NCBI RefSeq assembly: GCF_034351645.1
Contig: NZ_CP133782.1
Location: 3,105,001-3,169,000, forward strand
DNA length: 64,000 bases
DNA from: Pseudomonas sp. DC1.2
GTDB taxonomy: Bacteria; Pseudomonadota; Gammaproteobacteria; Pseudomonadales; Pseudomonadaceae
Reading direction: 5' to 3'
The position numbers and the translations under genes were made by a program. The notes under the pieces were generated by a model. That model worked only from the letters and a program-made list of their open reading frames with translations, had not been told where the DNA came from and searched no databases. Shown piece after piece: positions 16,983 to 27,009 of the stretch; position 1 is the stretch's first letter, and every line of letters starts with the position of its first letter.

Positions 16983-18715
16983 TTGCGCTGTGGCCGCACT
17001 GGTTCCGTCCCTGGTGGTTGTGGCTGTTGCCGTTGCTGGGCTGGCTGCTTTGGCACCTCTGGCACCGGCAGAAACGCGCGGGGCGCTGGCAGATGATTCT
17101 GCCGCCGGCCTTCCACGCCGTGTTACTCAGTGGTGGCGGCGGACGCGAAAGCAAACTGCCGTGGATCGCCCTCGGCCTGGCGTGGACGCTGGCCCTTGCG
17201 GCGCTGCTCGGGCCAAGCTGGCAGCGGGTGGAACAAAGCAGTCAGAAACCCGCTGACCCGTTGGTGGTGCTGGTGGAGCTGACCCCTGAAATGCTCGCCA
17301 CCGACACACCGCCCAACCGACTCGAACAGGCGCGGCGCAAGCTGTTTGACCTGCTCAAAGCCCGCAGCGATGCGCAGACGGCAATTGTCGTCTACGCCGG
17401 CAGCGCCCACACGCTGGTGCCGCTGTCGGATGACCTGTCGACCAGTCGCAATCTGCTGGAGGCGCTCAAACCATCGCTGATGCCCGAAGCTGGCCATCGC
17501 GCCGATCTGGCGGTTGAAAAAGCGCTGACCCTGTTAAGCCAGGGCGCGCTCGGCCAAGGTCGGATTCTGCTGATCGGTTCGTCGCTGACCGAGCAGGAGC
17601 GCGAGGGTATTCGTCAGGCGTTGAGTGGTCAGTCGACGCCGTTTCTAATGCTTGGCATCGGCACTCCAGAAGGTGCGCCGGTGGCACAAGACAACGGCAG
17701 TTTCCTCAAGGACCCTCAGGGCGCCATTCTGGTGCCACGCCTGGATAACGCAAGCCTGAAGGACTTTGCCGAAGACCTGGGCGGCCATTACCATCAAGCC
17801 CGGCTGGACGATGCCGACTTGCGCGCGCTCGGTCTGCTTGACGGGCCACGCAAGCTGCGCACCGATGGCCAGACCCTGCGCCTCGACACGTGGGCCGATC
17901 AAGGCTATTGGTTGCTCCTGCCACTATTGCTGCTGACGGCCTGCGCCGGGCGTAGGGGCTGGCTGTTCTGCCTGCCGCTGCTGTTCATGCTGCCGCAACC
18001 GAGCTATGCCTTCGACTTTGAGGATTTGTGGCTGCGGCCCGATCAACAGGGCATGCATTTGCTCAAGCAAAATCAGCCGGCGCAGGCGGCCCGACATTTC
18101 GAAGACCCGCAATGGCAGGGTATAGCCCTCTACGAGGCTGGCGACTACAGTGGTGCCGCCCAGCTTTTTGCCCAAGGTACAGACGCACGAGCACACTACA
18201 ATCGTGGCAACGCGCTGGCCAAGAGCGGCGAACTGGAAGCCGCCCTCGACGCCTACGATCAGGCCCTGGAACGTCAGCCTGACCTGCGTCCGGCGTTGAC
18301 CAACAAAGCACTGGTGGAAAGTCTGCTCAAGCAAAAGAACACCCCGCCGCCGGCTGAGGACAAAACCGAAGGCGACGACACCGGGACGGCTGGCGAAAGC
18401 CCGCCCAACACCGGCGCGGCGCCACCCTCAAGCAGCGGCGATCAGCAAACCGAGGCGCCGCCGACTACACCGGACACCGGGCAGCCGACCACCGCACCGC
18501 CGCAACCGGGGACCAATGAAGTACCGGGTAGCGAACTGACCGACGAGCAAAACACGCGCCCGCCGTCTCGACCGAGCAGTGACACCCTCGACACCGAACA
18601 GCGCCAAGCGCTGGAGCAGTGGCTACGCAAGATCCCGGACAACCCCGGCGAGCTGCTCAGACGCAAATTTTGGTACGAACAGCAACAACATCAGGATCAG
18701 GGAAAAATTCGATGA
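16979..18715 (+). CDS. VWA and TPR domain membrane protein (BatB/BatC fusion type)
   Basis: The start is the ATG at 16979 overlapping the previous stop; the 578 residues then begin with two membrane helices (WWLWLLPLLGWLLWHLW; LPWIALGLAWTLALAALLG). A VWA-like domain (about 90-300) has the MIDAS position changed from D-x-S-x-S to E100-x-T102-x-E104. A third hydrophobic region (GYWLLLPLLLLTACAG ... LFCLPLLFML) leads to TPR repeats (HYNRGNALAKSGELEAALDA). A Pro/Thr/Gly-rich tail near 450-540 and a short conserved end (LEQWLRKIPDNPGELLRRKF) follow. It thus joins the roles of BatB and BatC. The stop overlaps batD as ATGA. Confidence 0.9.
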   Translation: MIALWPHWFRPWWLWLLPLLGWLLWHLWHRQKRAGRWQMILPPAFHAVLLSGGGGRESKLPWIALGLAWTLALAALLGPSWQRVEQSSQKPADPLVVLVELTPEMLATDTPPNRLEQARRKLFDLLKARSDAQTAIVVYAGSAHTLVPLSDDLSTSRNLLEALKPSLMPEAGHRADLAVEKALTLLSQGALGQGRILLIGSSLTEQEREGIRQALSGQSTPFLMLGIGTPEGAPVAQDNGSFLKDPQGAILVPRLDNASLKDFAEDLGGHYHQARLDDADLRALGLLDGPRKLRTDGQTLRLDTWADQGYWLLLPLLLLTACAGRRGWLFCLPLLFMLPQPSYAFDFEDLWLRPDQQGMHLLKQNQPAQAARHFEDPQWQGIALYEAGDYSGAAQLFAQGTDARAHYNRGNALAKSGELEAALDAYDQALERQPDLRPALTNKALVESLLKQKNTPPPAEDKTEGDDTGTAGESPPNTGAAPPSSSGDQQTEAPPTTPDTGQPTTAPPQPGTNEVPGSELTDEQNTRPPSRPSSDTLDTEQRQALEQWLRKIPDNPGELLRRKFWYEQQQHQDQGKIR

Positions 18716-20355
18716 GCCGCTTCACCGCCTTCTTGCTCACCCTGTTGCTCTGCACCACTGGGGCCCACGCTACCGGGCTGATCGCCAGTGTGGATCGCAG
18801 TCGCCTGAATTCCGGGGAGACGGTTGAACTGACCCTGGAGTCCAACGATGTGACGCTGTTTGGCAAACCCGACCTGACGCCTTTGGAGCCCCTGTTCGAA
18901 GTACGCGGCACCCGCCAAGTCAACCAATTGAATACCCTTAACGGTGACAACAACGCGACGACGCGCTGGATGATTACGCTGCTGCCCAAGCAGAACGGCA
19001 GTGTAGAGATTCCGTCGCTGCAACTGGGCGACGCGCGCAGCCAACCCATCACCGTGCAAGTGGTACAGAGCGAAACCCAAAACAGTGCCAACGTACTGGC
19101 CCCGGTGTTCATCGAGGCCAGTCTCGACCAAAACAGCGTGTACGTGCAGGCCCAGGCGATCCTGACCTTGCGTATTTATCACTCAGTGTCGCTGTACGAC
19201 GACAGCAGCCTGACACCGTTGCAAATTCCCGATGCGCGCATCGAGCAAATGGGCGAGTCGCGCACGTATGAAAAGGTCATCAACGGTCTGCGTCACGGTG
19301 TGATTGAACTGCGGTACGCCATCTTTCCACAGCACAGCGGCGTATTGACCATACCCACGCAAACGTTCAGCGCCACCCTGGTGGACACTCAACCCTCACC
19401 GGACAATACCGCTGCCCAAGGCCCGAAACCCGGCAAACTGTTGCGCGTCAGTTCCGCCCAAATCCCCTTGACGGTCAAGCCCAAACCGGACACTTATCCA
19501 GCCGACACGCCCTGGTTGCCAGCCCATAGCCTGAGCGTGGGCGAGAGCTGGAACCCGGAACCGGATCACCTTCAGGTCGGTGATTCCCTGACCCGCAGCC
19601 TGACCTTGAAAGTCGAAGGCCTGGCCAGCTCACAACTGCCGCCACTGCCGGCCACCGAGGTCAACGGCCTGCGGCGCTACCCAGACCAACCGGTGCTGAG
19701 CAACCACAACAGCGAACGTGGGTTGATCGGCAGCCGTGAAGATCGAGAAGCTCTGGTGCCCACTCGCATGGGCAACGTCGAACTGCCACCCGTGGACGTG
19801 GTTTGGTGGAACACCTTCGAAGATCACCTGGAACACAGCACATTGCCGGCGCGCACCCTGTCGGTAGCGAATAATCCGAGCCTGGTGGTCGACACGCCAG
19901 CGAGCAGCCCGACAGCGACGACCGGGGCCAACAGCGAAGCCCTGTGGTGGTGGAAACTCAGTACGGTGATGCTGACCTGCACCACGTTACTGGGCTTTGG
20001 CTTGTGGTGGCGCGCGCGCTGGCAACCGGCGATTCTGCGAGCCGCACAAACCGGGCCTAGCCCGCGCACGGTGCTTGATGATCTGAAACGCGCCTGCCAG
20101 GCCAATGACCCTCAAGCCACCCGCCAGGCCCTTGATGCCTGGGCGCGGCAACAACCGGAAACCCTGGCCGACATGGCCGCCCGCTTCGTGCCCTTGTCCG
20201 ATGCCCTCGATGGCCTGAACGGCGCGCTCTACAGTGAAACCGGGCAGTACTGGCAAGGCGAAGAACTGTGGCGCGTCATCAAGTCGATCCCCACCGCCGA
20301 ACACGTCCAGGCCCCGGTGGGCGACAGCGGGTTGCCGCCGCTTTACCCCAAATAG
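18712..20355 (+). CDS. batD: BatD-family protein
   Basis: BatD proteins are periplasmic multi-Ig-like proteins held by a C-terminal membrane helix. The 547 residues begin with a signal peptide (MSRFTAFLLTLLLCTTGAHA). Repeated beta-sandwich modules follow (SRLNSGETVELTLESNDVTL; SVYVQAQAILTLRIYHSVSL; VGDSLTRSLTLKVEGLASSQ), then a membrane helix at about 430-450 (WWWKLSTVMLTCTTLLGFGL) and a cytoplasmic helical tail (LDDLKRACQANDPQATRQAL). The start at 18712 overlaps the preceding stop; the frame extends upstream to 18619 without a site. It closes the MoxR/Bat operon; no strong terminator hairpin is seen after it. Confidence 0.9.
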   Translation: MSRFTAFLLTLLLCTTGAHATGLIASVDRSRLNSGETVELTLESNDVTLFGKPDLTPLEPLFEVRGTRQVNQLNTLNGDNNATTRWMITLLPKQNGSVEIPSLQLGDARSQPITVQVVQSETQNSANVLAPVFIEASLDQNSVYVQAQAILTLRIYHSVSLYDDSSLTPLQIPDARIEQMGESRTYEKVINGLRHGVIELRYAIFPQHSGVLTIPTQTFSATLVDTQPSPDNTAAQGPKPGKLLRVSSAQIPLTVKPKPDTYPADTPWLPAHSLSVGESWNPEPDHLQVGDSLTRSLTLKVEGLASSQLPPLPATEVNGLRRYPDQPVLSNHNSERGLIGSREDREALVPTRMGNVELPPVDVVWWNTFEDHLEHSTLPARTLSVANNPSLVVDTPASSPTATTGANSEALWWWKLSTVMLTCTTLLGFGLWWRARWQPAILRAAQTGPSPRTVLDDLKRACQANDPQATRQALDAWARQQPETLADMAARFVPLSDALDGLNGALYSETGQYWQGEELWRVIKSIPTAEHVQAPVGDSGLPPLYPK

Positions 20356-20516
20356 CCCCCCTTCGCCGCCACCGTTCGCAGACAAGCATTCAGTCAGCCT
20401 TGGGGCGTGATTCGCTTTAACGGATACGTCCTACATCAATAGTAGATTTGCCTGACTGCGATAAATAGTCGATGCATGCACAGTCCCTTGCCTTTTAAAG
20501 ACACAGGGAAATGTGG

Positions 20517-22520
20517 ATGTTCAATGCTGCCAGCCCAGTCGTTTTCAAACTCGATATCGAAGGGTTTTCCGACGACCTTCAGGTACTTGAGTTTCGCGCC
20601 AAAGAAGCGCTCAACAGCCCCTTCGAGGTCAAACTCAAACTGGTCAGCGAACGCGCTAACCTGGACCTTGAGTCGCTCCTGCATCGCTCAGCCTTTCTGA
20701 CGTTTGGTCCAGACGGCGCGGGGATTCACGGACACATCCATCAAATCACCCAAGGTGACTCAGGCAAGCGCCTGACCCACTATCAAGTGACCCTGGCGCC
20801 CCACCTCGCCTATCTTGCGCACTGCCACAACCCACGTATTTTCCAGAACCTGAGCGTGCCGCAAATCATCGGCAAAGTGCTGAGCGAGCATGGGATGCAA
20901 GCGGATATCTGGCGCTTGCAACTCAACGCAGAGTACCGGCCACGGCTCTATTGCGTTCAATACAACGAGTCAGATTTAAATTTTGTGCAGAGGCTGTGCG
21001 AGGAAGAAGGTCTGCACTTTCATTTCCAGCACACTGCCGAAGGGCACGTGCTGGTGTTCGGCGACGATCAGACGGTGTTCCTGACACCGGCCAGCCCGAC
21101 CGCCTATGTACAGGGCAATGGCATGGCCGCCGAGGCCTGCGTGATTGATCACTTTGAGGTCAGTCTGCAAACCCGCACGACCCACGTCAGCCGCCGTGAT
21201 TACAACTTCGAAAAACCGCGGGTGCAACTCGACAGCGAGAGCAAAAACCCGCTGCTGCCGCACTTGGAGGACTACGCCTTTCCTGGACAGTTCACCGACC
21301 GTGAACGCGGTAAGCACCTGGCCAAACGCGCACTCGAGCGCCACCGCGCCGATTACAAGCAAGCACAGGGGCAAAGTGATCAGCACAGCCTGCGCAGCGG
21401 ATACTTTGTGGACATCAGCCAACACCCTCGCGGGGACTGGAATGGTTTATGGTTGCTGACTGAATTAGAACACTCAGGAAAACAGCCACAGGTTCTGGAA
21501 GAGGCACTTTCAGACAACAATTCTGAGGACGGCTTCAGTCAGGGTTACCGCAACCAGTTTGTCGCAACCCCATGGGACGTGATATTCCGCCCCGCCCTTA
21601 AGCACCCCAAACCGCGGATGACCGGTACCCAGCACGCAGTGGTTACCGGCCCCCCCGGCGAAGAGATCTATTGCGACGAGTACGGTCGGGTGAAGGTCCA
21701 ACTGCCGTGGGATCGCGACGGCCAGCACAACGAACGCTCAAGCTGCTGGCTGCGAGTCGCCAGCAGTTGGGCCCATGATCGCTACGGCACGGTACTGATT
21801 CCGCGCGTGGGCATGGAAGTGTTGGTCGGTTTCAGCGAAGGCGATCCAGACAAACCCTTCGTGCTGGGGTGCATGCCCAACGCCGCAACACCGGTTCCGT
21901 TGGAGCTGCCGGCAGAGCATACCCGCAGCATTTTCCGGAGTCAGAGCAGCCCCGGCGGTGGCGGTTACAACGAATTGCGCATCGAGGACAGAGCAGGCGC
22001 TGAAGAAATAGCCCTGCGCGCTCAGCGTGATTTTGTCCAACTGGTGCTCAACGACGAACGTATTCAGGTCGATAACATGCGCACCGTTGTAGTCGGTGGG
22101 ATCGCCAGCCACGACCTGCGCGGCGAAGAACACCACCTCACCCATGGCAACCGCCTGACCGAACTCAAGCAGAACGATCACCTGGTGGTCGAGGGCGACC
22201 AGCATATTCGCGTGATCAATCAGCGGCTCAGCGCCGCGCAGCAGATTCACCTCAGCAGTGGGCAGCAAATCGTCATCGATGCAGGCGCGCAACTGACGAT
22301 CAAGGCCGGCGGCCATTGGCTGACAATGGGGCCAGACGGGGTTTTCAGCAGCGTACCGATCGTACAGGGGGGTGTCCCGGCCATGAGTCTGCCCGCGGAG
22401 CCACTGATACCGGGCGCCGTACCCTTGGTGCGCGTGATCTTCGACGCGGCACAACAACGCCACGCGCTGATGTCGACCCGCCGCTCACGCTGCCTGATTT
22501 GCGAGGCGGCCAAGGCATGA
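20517..22520 (+). CDS. vgrG: Type VI secretion spike protein VgrG
   Basis: VgrG trimers cap the Hcp tube and carry effectors out of the cell. The 667 residues show the gp27-like N-terminal part (FKLDIEGFSDDLQVLEFRAK; YNESDLNFVQRLCEEEGLHFHF) and the gp5 OB-fold with its hallmark segments (VTGPPGEEIYCDEYGRVKVQ; SSCWLRVASSWAHDRYGTVL; GMEVLVGFSEGDPDKPFVLG). A beta-helical C-terminus ends with a GAQLTIKAGGHWLTMGPDG stretch and a cysteine pair (CLICEAAK). I start at 20517 because AGGGA lies seven bases upstream; an ATG two codons earlier is too close to it. No core T6SS genes are nearby, so this is an orphan vgrG island. Confidence 0.95.
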   Translation: MFNAASPVVFKLDIEGFSDDLQVLEFRAKEALNSPFEVKLKLVSERANLDLESLLHRSAFLTFGPDGAGIHGHIHQITQGDSGKRLTHYQVTLAPHLAYLAHCHNPRIFQNLSVPQIIGKVLSEHGMQADIWRLQLNAEYRPRLYCVQYNESDLNFVQRLCEEEGLHFHFQHTAEGHVLVFGDDQTVFLTPASPTAYVQGNGMAAEACVIDHFEVSLQTRTTHVSRRDYNFEKPRVQLDSESKNPLLPHLEDYAFPGQFTDRERGKHLAKRALERHRADYKQAQGQSDQHSLRSGYFVDISQHPRGDWNGLWLLTELEHSGKQPQVLEEALSDNNSEDGFSQGYRNQFVATPWDVIFRPALKHPKPRMTGTQHAVVTGPPGEEIYCDEYGRVKVQLPWDRDGQHNERSSCWLRVASSWAHDRYGTVLIPRVGMEVLVGFSEGDPDKPFVLGCMPNAATPVPLELPAEHTRSIFRSQSSPGGGGYNELRIEDRAGAEEIALRAQRDFVQLVLNDERIQVDNMRTVVVGGIASHDLRGEEHHLTHGNRLTELKQNDHLVVEGDQHIRVINQRLSAAQQIHLSSGQQIVIDAGAQLTIKAGGHWLTMGPDGVFSSVPIVQGGVPAMSLPAEPLIPGAVPLVRVIFDAAQQRHALMSTRRSRCLICEAAKA

Positions 22521-23383
22521 ACCTCTCGACCTCGCTGCCTGAAAACCTGCCATGGGCCGAGCATCAGGCGTTTCTACTGCTGGACGGCGCGGCCTGCAGT
22601 GACTTGCCCGCACGCCTGAAGAAGCTGGACCCGACGGCGAGCAGTACCGTCCTCTACGACTGCCCGCCCTTTACTACGCTGCGCGATATTTCACCGCTGC
22701 TGGTGGCTGTTCAGCAGCCTGATGAGCCGATTATTCAGTTTTACCTGGACCACGCACACGAGGAATGGGGCGTGCTGTTGTTCAGCCTGGAGTCAGGAAA
22801 CGCCGTTGCACAACACCTGCGCAAACTGCTGATCGTTGAGTTGCCAGAAGGTCTGCCGGTCCTCCTGAGAGTGGCCGATGCCTCGGTGGCGCGCACCCTG
22901 TTCGCCAGCGCCGACCAGCGTTTGTTTGGGCCTCTTTCCTGTGTGGTGACAGCCGATAGCGTCGCCGCCGACTGGCAGCGTCACGCACCTCGGCTGGCCG
23001 TGTGCCCCGACCTGCCAACGCCCTATCGCCTGAGTGCTGAACAGAATTCAGCGCTGGAGCACAACGACCGACGCCGCGTACTGCTCGAACTCGACGCTCA
23101 TCTGCTCAGGTTCTTCCCCGAACGCTGGGGCGGCGAAACCGTGGCCCAGCGCTGGCCGATGCTTGAACAGCTGGAAGCCGAGGCCGGCGCGCTGGGTATG
23201 AGCTGCGCATCCGAGCTGTTTCATTACGCCAACGTCATGGCATCGCTGGACGGCTCGCCACTCGATCAGCACCCGCACATCAACCGATTGCTGCACGCGC
23301 CATCGCTGCAATCGCCCGGTGAGCGCGTTGCGCTGGCCGCTGACCTCGCCCACCAGTGGGCTATCCAACGGAGCCACTCATGA
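22517..23383 (+). CDS. DUF4123-domain T6SS effector adaptor
   Basis: DUF4123 proteins (Tec/Tap family) are chaperones that load a specific effector onto its VgrG. The 288-residue product has the usual N-terminal alpha/beta domain (AFLLLDGAACSDLPARLKKL; LLVAVQQPDEPIIQFYLDHA; EEWGVLLFSLESGNAVAQHL). A helical C-terminal half follows. The start at 22517 overlaps the vgrG stop as ATGA and its own stop overlaps the effector start in the same way, so spike, adaptor and cargo are translationally coupled. This position predicts that it carries the VasX-like effector downstream. Confidence 0.88.
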   Translation: MNLSTSLPENLPWAEHQAFLLLDGAACSDLPARLKKLDPTASSTVLYDCPPFTTLRDISPLLVAVQQPDEPIIQFYLDHAHEEWGVLLFSLESGNAVAQHLRKLLIVELPEGLPVLLRVADASVARTLFASADQRLFGPLSCVVTADSVAADWQRHAPRLAVCPDLPTPYRLSAEQNSALEHNDRRRVLLELDAHLLRFFPERWGGETVAQRWPMLEQLEAEAGALGMSCASELFHYANVMASLDGSPLDQHPHINRLLHAPSLQSPGERVALAADLAHQWAIQRSHS

Positions 23384-26300
23384 CGTCACCCGCCAACCTC
23401 GCCGCCGCCACAGCCTCCAAGACGCCCTTCGGCTCGCTCGGTGCCTGCCCATTGCGCCAAACCCACGTGCAACTTCTGCCTTTACGCTACGCACTGGTAG
23501 AAGAAACCGTCGATCCGAGTGCTGATCTGAAATTGCCCTACGCCCTTCAAACCCGGCCGCTGGGCGTTCGTATGCTGCGCGATGGTTGGCTGTACGTGAT
23601 CGACAGCGTCACCGGCCACCTGAACGAGTATCGGGTACTCAACGGACTGGTCAGCGCCTTGCTGCACAAGGGCGCCAAGGTCGATGGCGATCAGCGCACG
23701 GCCATCGAGGAGCGCCCGGCGCTGATTTTTTCAAGGCGAAGCACCTTGCACGTCAGTTTCGCCGAGGTGCAGTGGACCGCCGCCAAATGCGCGCAAGTGA
23801 TCGACAGCCGCGAGGAGCGCGAGCACTTTATGCAGGCCGTCGATCTTGGCCCGGTGAACTGCGAAACCGGTGGCGAGCATTTGCTGACGGTCGCGCAAGG
23901 CAAGCAGTGGCTGGCAGAAATTGCGACGGTCCCGGCGCAGCAGGCTCAAGCCGAAAAAGAGCGCGCCGAGCTGCAAGCCAACTCGCCACCGGACGCCGTT
24001 CTATTGCCGACGGTACACGTCAACAATGCCCCCGAGCACGAACGCGAACCGTACCTGTGGGAGCAGCCGCGACGCTTTCGCGAGGCGCACATCGGCGAGT
24101 TTCTCGGACGGGTGCGCCCGGCGTATCAGGACGACACGCTGTTCCTGGTGGTCCAGGATGACCTCGGTGTGTTGCGCGACCTGGCCGACTATCAAAACAC
24201 CGTGGTCGGTTGGGTCGACGCCTGGAGCAATGCCGGGCACAACGAGCGTAATTATTTGCTGGCGTGCTACATCGAATCCCTGAGCCAGCTCAGCCCGGCG
24301 GATGTTGAAAAACTGGGCGAAGTCAGCGACGACCCGACGGTCAATGCCCTGCTTGTCGATCTGCAACAGTTACCTGAGCCCACTCAGGAACGCACACGCA
24401 ACGCCTTGCTGGATTACCTGAACAAGGGCGGCAAGGTCGAGTCAGCCGAGGGGCCAGCCCCACCGGAACTGGTGCAGTTGCGTAAGCAAGCCCAAGTCGA
24501 CGTCCGGGAGATGCTCAAGTATCAGGGGAGTACGCCAGACTTCATCGCACAAAGGCTCGCCGTTGAGAGCGCGGACCGCGGTTACTACACCCGCCAGCAC
24601 TTTTCGATGGCGCCCGCCGACTTCGTTGAGCGGCACCTCAAAACCCTGATCAAACTCGGCAAGGAGCAAAACAAACGCATTAAGGACGTGATCGAAGGCT
24701 CCACGTTCACGGGCAAACGCGGGGTCAACGATTTCATCGACCGCCCGGCCATGGACGACGAGCTGTTTCAGCACCGCGCTGACGTCAGCCGCTGGAATCG
24801 CCTGCTTGAGCGCATCACCGACGACCGCACAACGCTGGTGTGTGCCGGTCGCTACCACCGCTCGGCCTGGTACTACGACGCGCATGAACCGCAGCAATTG
24901 GCCGAGGTTTTCGCGGCCGAATACGCCTGTCTCAACGACATTTGCCGCAGCGACCATGCCAGTGAAAAGATGCTGGGCTATCTGGAAAAACACCCGGAGT
25001 TGGCCCGGCCTGCGTTTTACACCTTGCCGCTGCGCGTGCGGTCTGAGCTGCTGGTGCAATACAGCCTGCTCTCCAATGCGGGGACCGGCCTGTACAGCAA
25101 GCTGCCAGACTGGTTGCAAACCCTGCAAAAAATCGAACAACCGCACCTGCCGGCCCTCGACGATATGCCCGAACACACCCGCGCCATGGCCGACGCGGTG
25201 CAACACAGCTACAGCCCGGCGCTCAACCTGGGCCTGAGCCGCGCACTGGAAGGTTTCGACCTGGCGGGTGGCAAAATCCCCGACCTCGACGAACTGTTCC
25301 GCCATCTGCCCAAAGCGTTGCCGGCGCGGATACTCGATGCGGCGAAAACCACCGGCGTGACGTTCACCCTGGCCACACCGGGCGAACACACAGCGCTGCA
25401 ATCAGACATCAAGGACGTGCTCAGCGAGCGCGCCTACCTCAAAACCCTGACCCGTGAACGCAACCAGCTCACCCATAACAAAAACCTGCCGGGGCACAAA
25501 ACCCAGCGCGCGGTTGAGTTGCAGACTGAAATCGTTCGGGTACGGGCACAGTTGACTCAACTCGAAGGCCGCTTGGCCGGTGCGCTGAGCCCAATTGCTG
25601 AACTGCCGGATCAGTCGGTACGCACCTACGGCGCCACACCGGCTCGGGCCGGGGTGACGGTGGTGTTTCCACCCGCGCAGCAGCAAGAGGTGAGGAGTTT
25701 GCTGACGAACATTCGGCAGGGGATACACAGCGTGCCGAAGGCAGACCTGATCAAGAGCGAAGGGGTTGGGTTGTTGGTGTTTTTGGCGCAGGTGGTGAAT
25801 TTAGTGGTGGTTTATCGGGAGATGATCAGGCAGACCGGTAATGAACGTGCTTGGAAGTCATTCGCCGACGCAGCGGCGGCTACAGGTGCCGCAGGATTTA
25901 CCGCAGCACAGAGCTTGGCCGATACCGCACTGAAGGCACGCGGAGATACGCTTGTGCGGGCCGCTCAACATCACGCCCTGGAGAGTGTGCATGTGCAGAT
26001 GGGGAAGATGCATATCGGATTGGGCTTCTTTACCTACGGTCTTGGTCTTGTATCTTCATTGTCCAGCCTCAATACCCAGCACCAGAATTGGCAGCAAGCG
26101 ACGCGCAGCGGCAACCGCGCAGCCCAAAACAGCGCGGCTCTTGCCACAGTGGGCGCCAGCGGCATGGTGGCGGTTAACACCTATGGCCTCAGTCATACCG
26201 TGCATGCCAGTTTTAAAGTGGTGACTGCCGGCAGTGCGGCAGCACGAACAGCCGCCTGGGCCGCCGCCGGCACACGCCTCTCCACTGTATTTTTCCGGGT

Positions 26301-27009
26301 CAATCTGGCCGGGGCCTTGTTCACCGTACTGGAACTGGGCGGCAGTTGGCTGTTCAACCGCTACAACATCAGCGCCCACGACAAATGGCTCAAAACCACG
26401 CCGTGGAGCCTGGACACCGACGAGCGCGGCAACTACACCCTGGATCAGTACCAACGTTACCTCGGCGAGTTACTTCACGCGCCTACGGCCCACCTTGGTG
26501 TGATCAAGCATGACTCCTTGCTGAAGAACCTGTTTTTGCGCGCCAAACCCAGCGATATTCATCTGGCGTTACCGGGAGTGAAACTAAGCGACTTCCAGCC
26601 CCCATTGAGTGGTAACCCCTCGCACCGTCTGGGCATCGGTGCCCATCGGCTTTACCGCCCACTCGACAGCCGCGGTAGCGCCCATGAGCGCAAGGATGTG
26701 ATCAGTGCTGAAGTGACCGACAGCCTGAAAATCGTGCAGGCAGACCCGCTGATTTTATGCCTGCACTCTGCGCTGAACCACAATGCGCCAATGGCCCCCG
26801 CGGTCGAGACACTGGAACTGGCGGTGTGCGTGCAAGTATTGAATGCCCAAGGACAGTGGATCTCCCGCACCCACATCATTCACCTTAATCCTCGGGGCGA
26901 AGGCCGCTTTCCTTCGCTGCCGCGCAACACCGTCACCGAGCATCCTCCGGTGTTGCTGGTTGAAACCCATTTGCTGGAGTCGGTCGACCATGCGCAACAA
27001 CCTGGATAA
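23380..27009 (+). CDS. VasX-like membrane-targeting T6SS effector (BTH_I2691-type)
   Basis: The 1,209 residues open with a VasX-type N-terminal region containing LRDGWLYVI (66-74), which fits the hRxGhhYhh core of T6SS MIX-type marker motifs. A long helical middle part follows. A cluster of hydrophobic segments lies at about 795-813 (GLLVFLAQVVNLVVVYREM), 882-900 (IGLGFFTYGLGLVSSLSSL), 921-940 and 955-993 (NLAGALFTVLELGGSWLFN), as in pore-forming VasX. A soluble tail of about 140 residues (1068-1209) ends the protein. By family, such effectors depolarise the target membrane; I infer this from the layout. The start at 23380 is fixed by the ATGA overlap and GGAG. The last 20 bases overlap the immunity gene. 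Confidence 0.88.
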   Translation: MTSPANLAAATASKTPFGSLGACPLRQTHVQLLPLRYALVEETVDPSADLKLPYALQTRPLGVRMLRDGWLYVIDSVTGHLNEYRVLNGLVSALLHKGAKVDGDQRTAIEERPALIFSRRSTLHVSFAEVQWTAAKCAQVIDSREEREHFMQAVDLGPVNCETGGEHLLTVAQGKQWLAEIATVPAQQAQAEKERAELQANSPPDAVLLPTVHVNNAPEHEREPYLWEQPRRFREAHIGEFLGRVRPAYQDDTLFLVVQDDLGVLRDLADYQNTVVGWVDAWSNAGHNERNYLLACYIESLSQLSPADVEKLGEVSDDPTVNALLVDLQQLPEPTQERTRNALLDYLNKGGKVESAEGPAPPELVQLRKQAQVDVREMLKYQGSTPDFIAQRLAVESADRGYYTRQHFSMAPADFVERHLKTLIKLGKEQNKRIKDVIEGSTFTGKRGVNDFIDRPAMDDELFQHRADVSRWNRLLERITDDRTTLVCAGRYHRSAWYYDAHEPQQLAEVFAAEYACLNDICRSDHASEKMLGYLEKHPELARPAFYTLPLRVRSELLVQYSLLSNAGTGLYSKLPDWLQTLQKIEQPHLPALDDMPEHTRAMADAVQHSYSPALNLGLSRALEGFDLAGGKIPDLDELFRHLPKALPARILDAAKTTGVTFTLATPGEHTALQSDIKDVLSERAYLKTLTRERNQLTHNKNLPGHKTQRAVELQTEIVRVRAQLTQLEGRLAGALSPIAELPDQSVRTYGATPARAGVTVVFPPAQQQEVRSLLTNIRQGIHSVPKADLIKSEGVGLLVFLAQVVNLVVVYREMIRQTGNERAWKSFADAAAATGAAGFTAAQSLADTALKARGDTLVRAAQHHALESVHVQMGKMHIGLGFFTYGLGLVSSLSSLNTQHQNWQQATRSGNRAAQNSAALATVGASGMVAVNTYGLSHTVHASFKVVTAGSAAARTAAWAAAGTRLSTVFFRVNLAGALFTVLELGGSWLFNRYNISAHDKWLKTTPWSLDTDERGNYTLDQYQRYLGELLHAPTAHLGVIKHDSLLKNLFLRAKPSDIHLALPGVKLSDFQPPLSGNPSHRLGIGAHRLYRPLDSRGSAHERKDVISAEVTDSLKIVQADPLILCLHSALNHNAPMAPAVETLELAVCVQVLNAQGQWISRTHIIHLNPRGEGRFPSLPRNTVTEHPPVLLVETHLLESVDHAQQPG

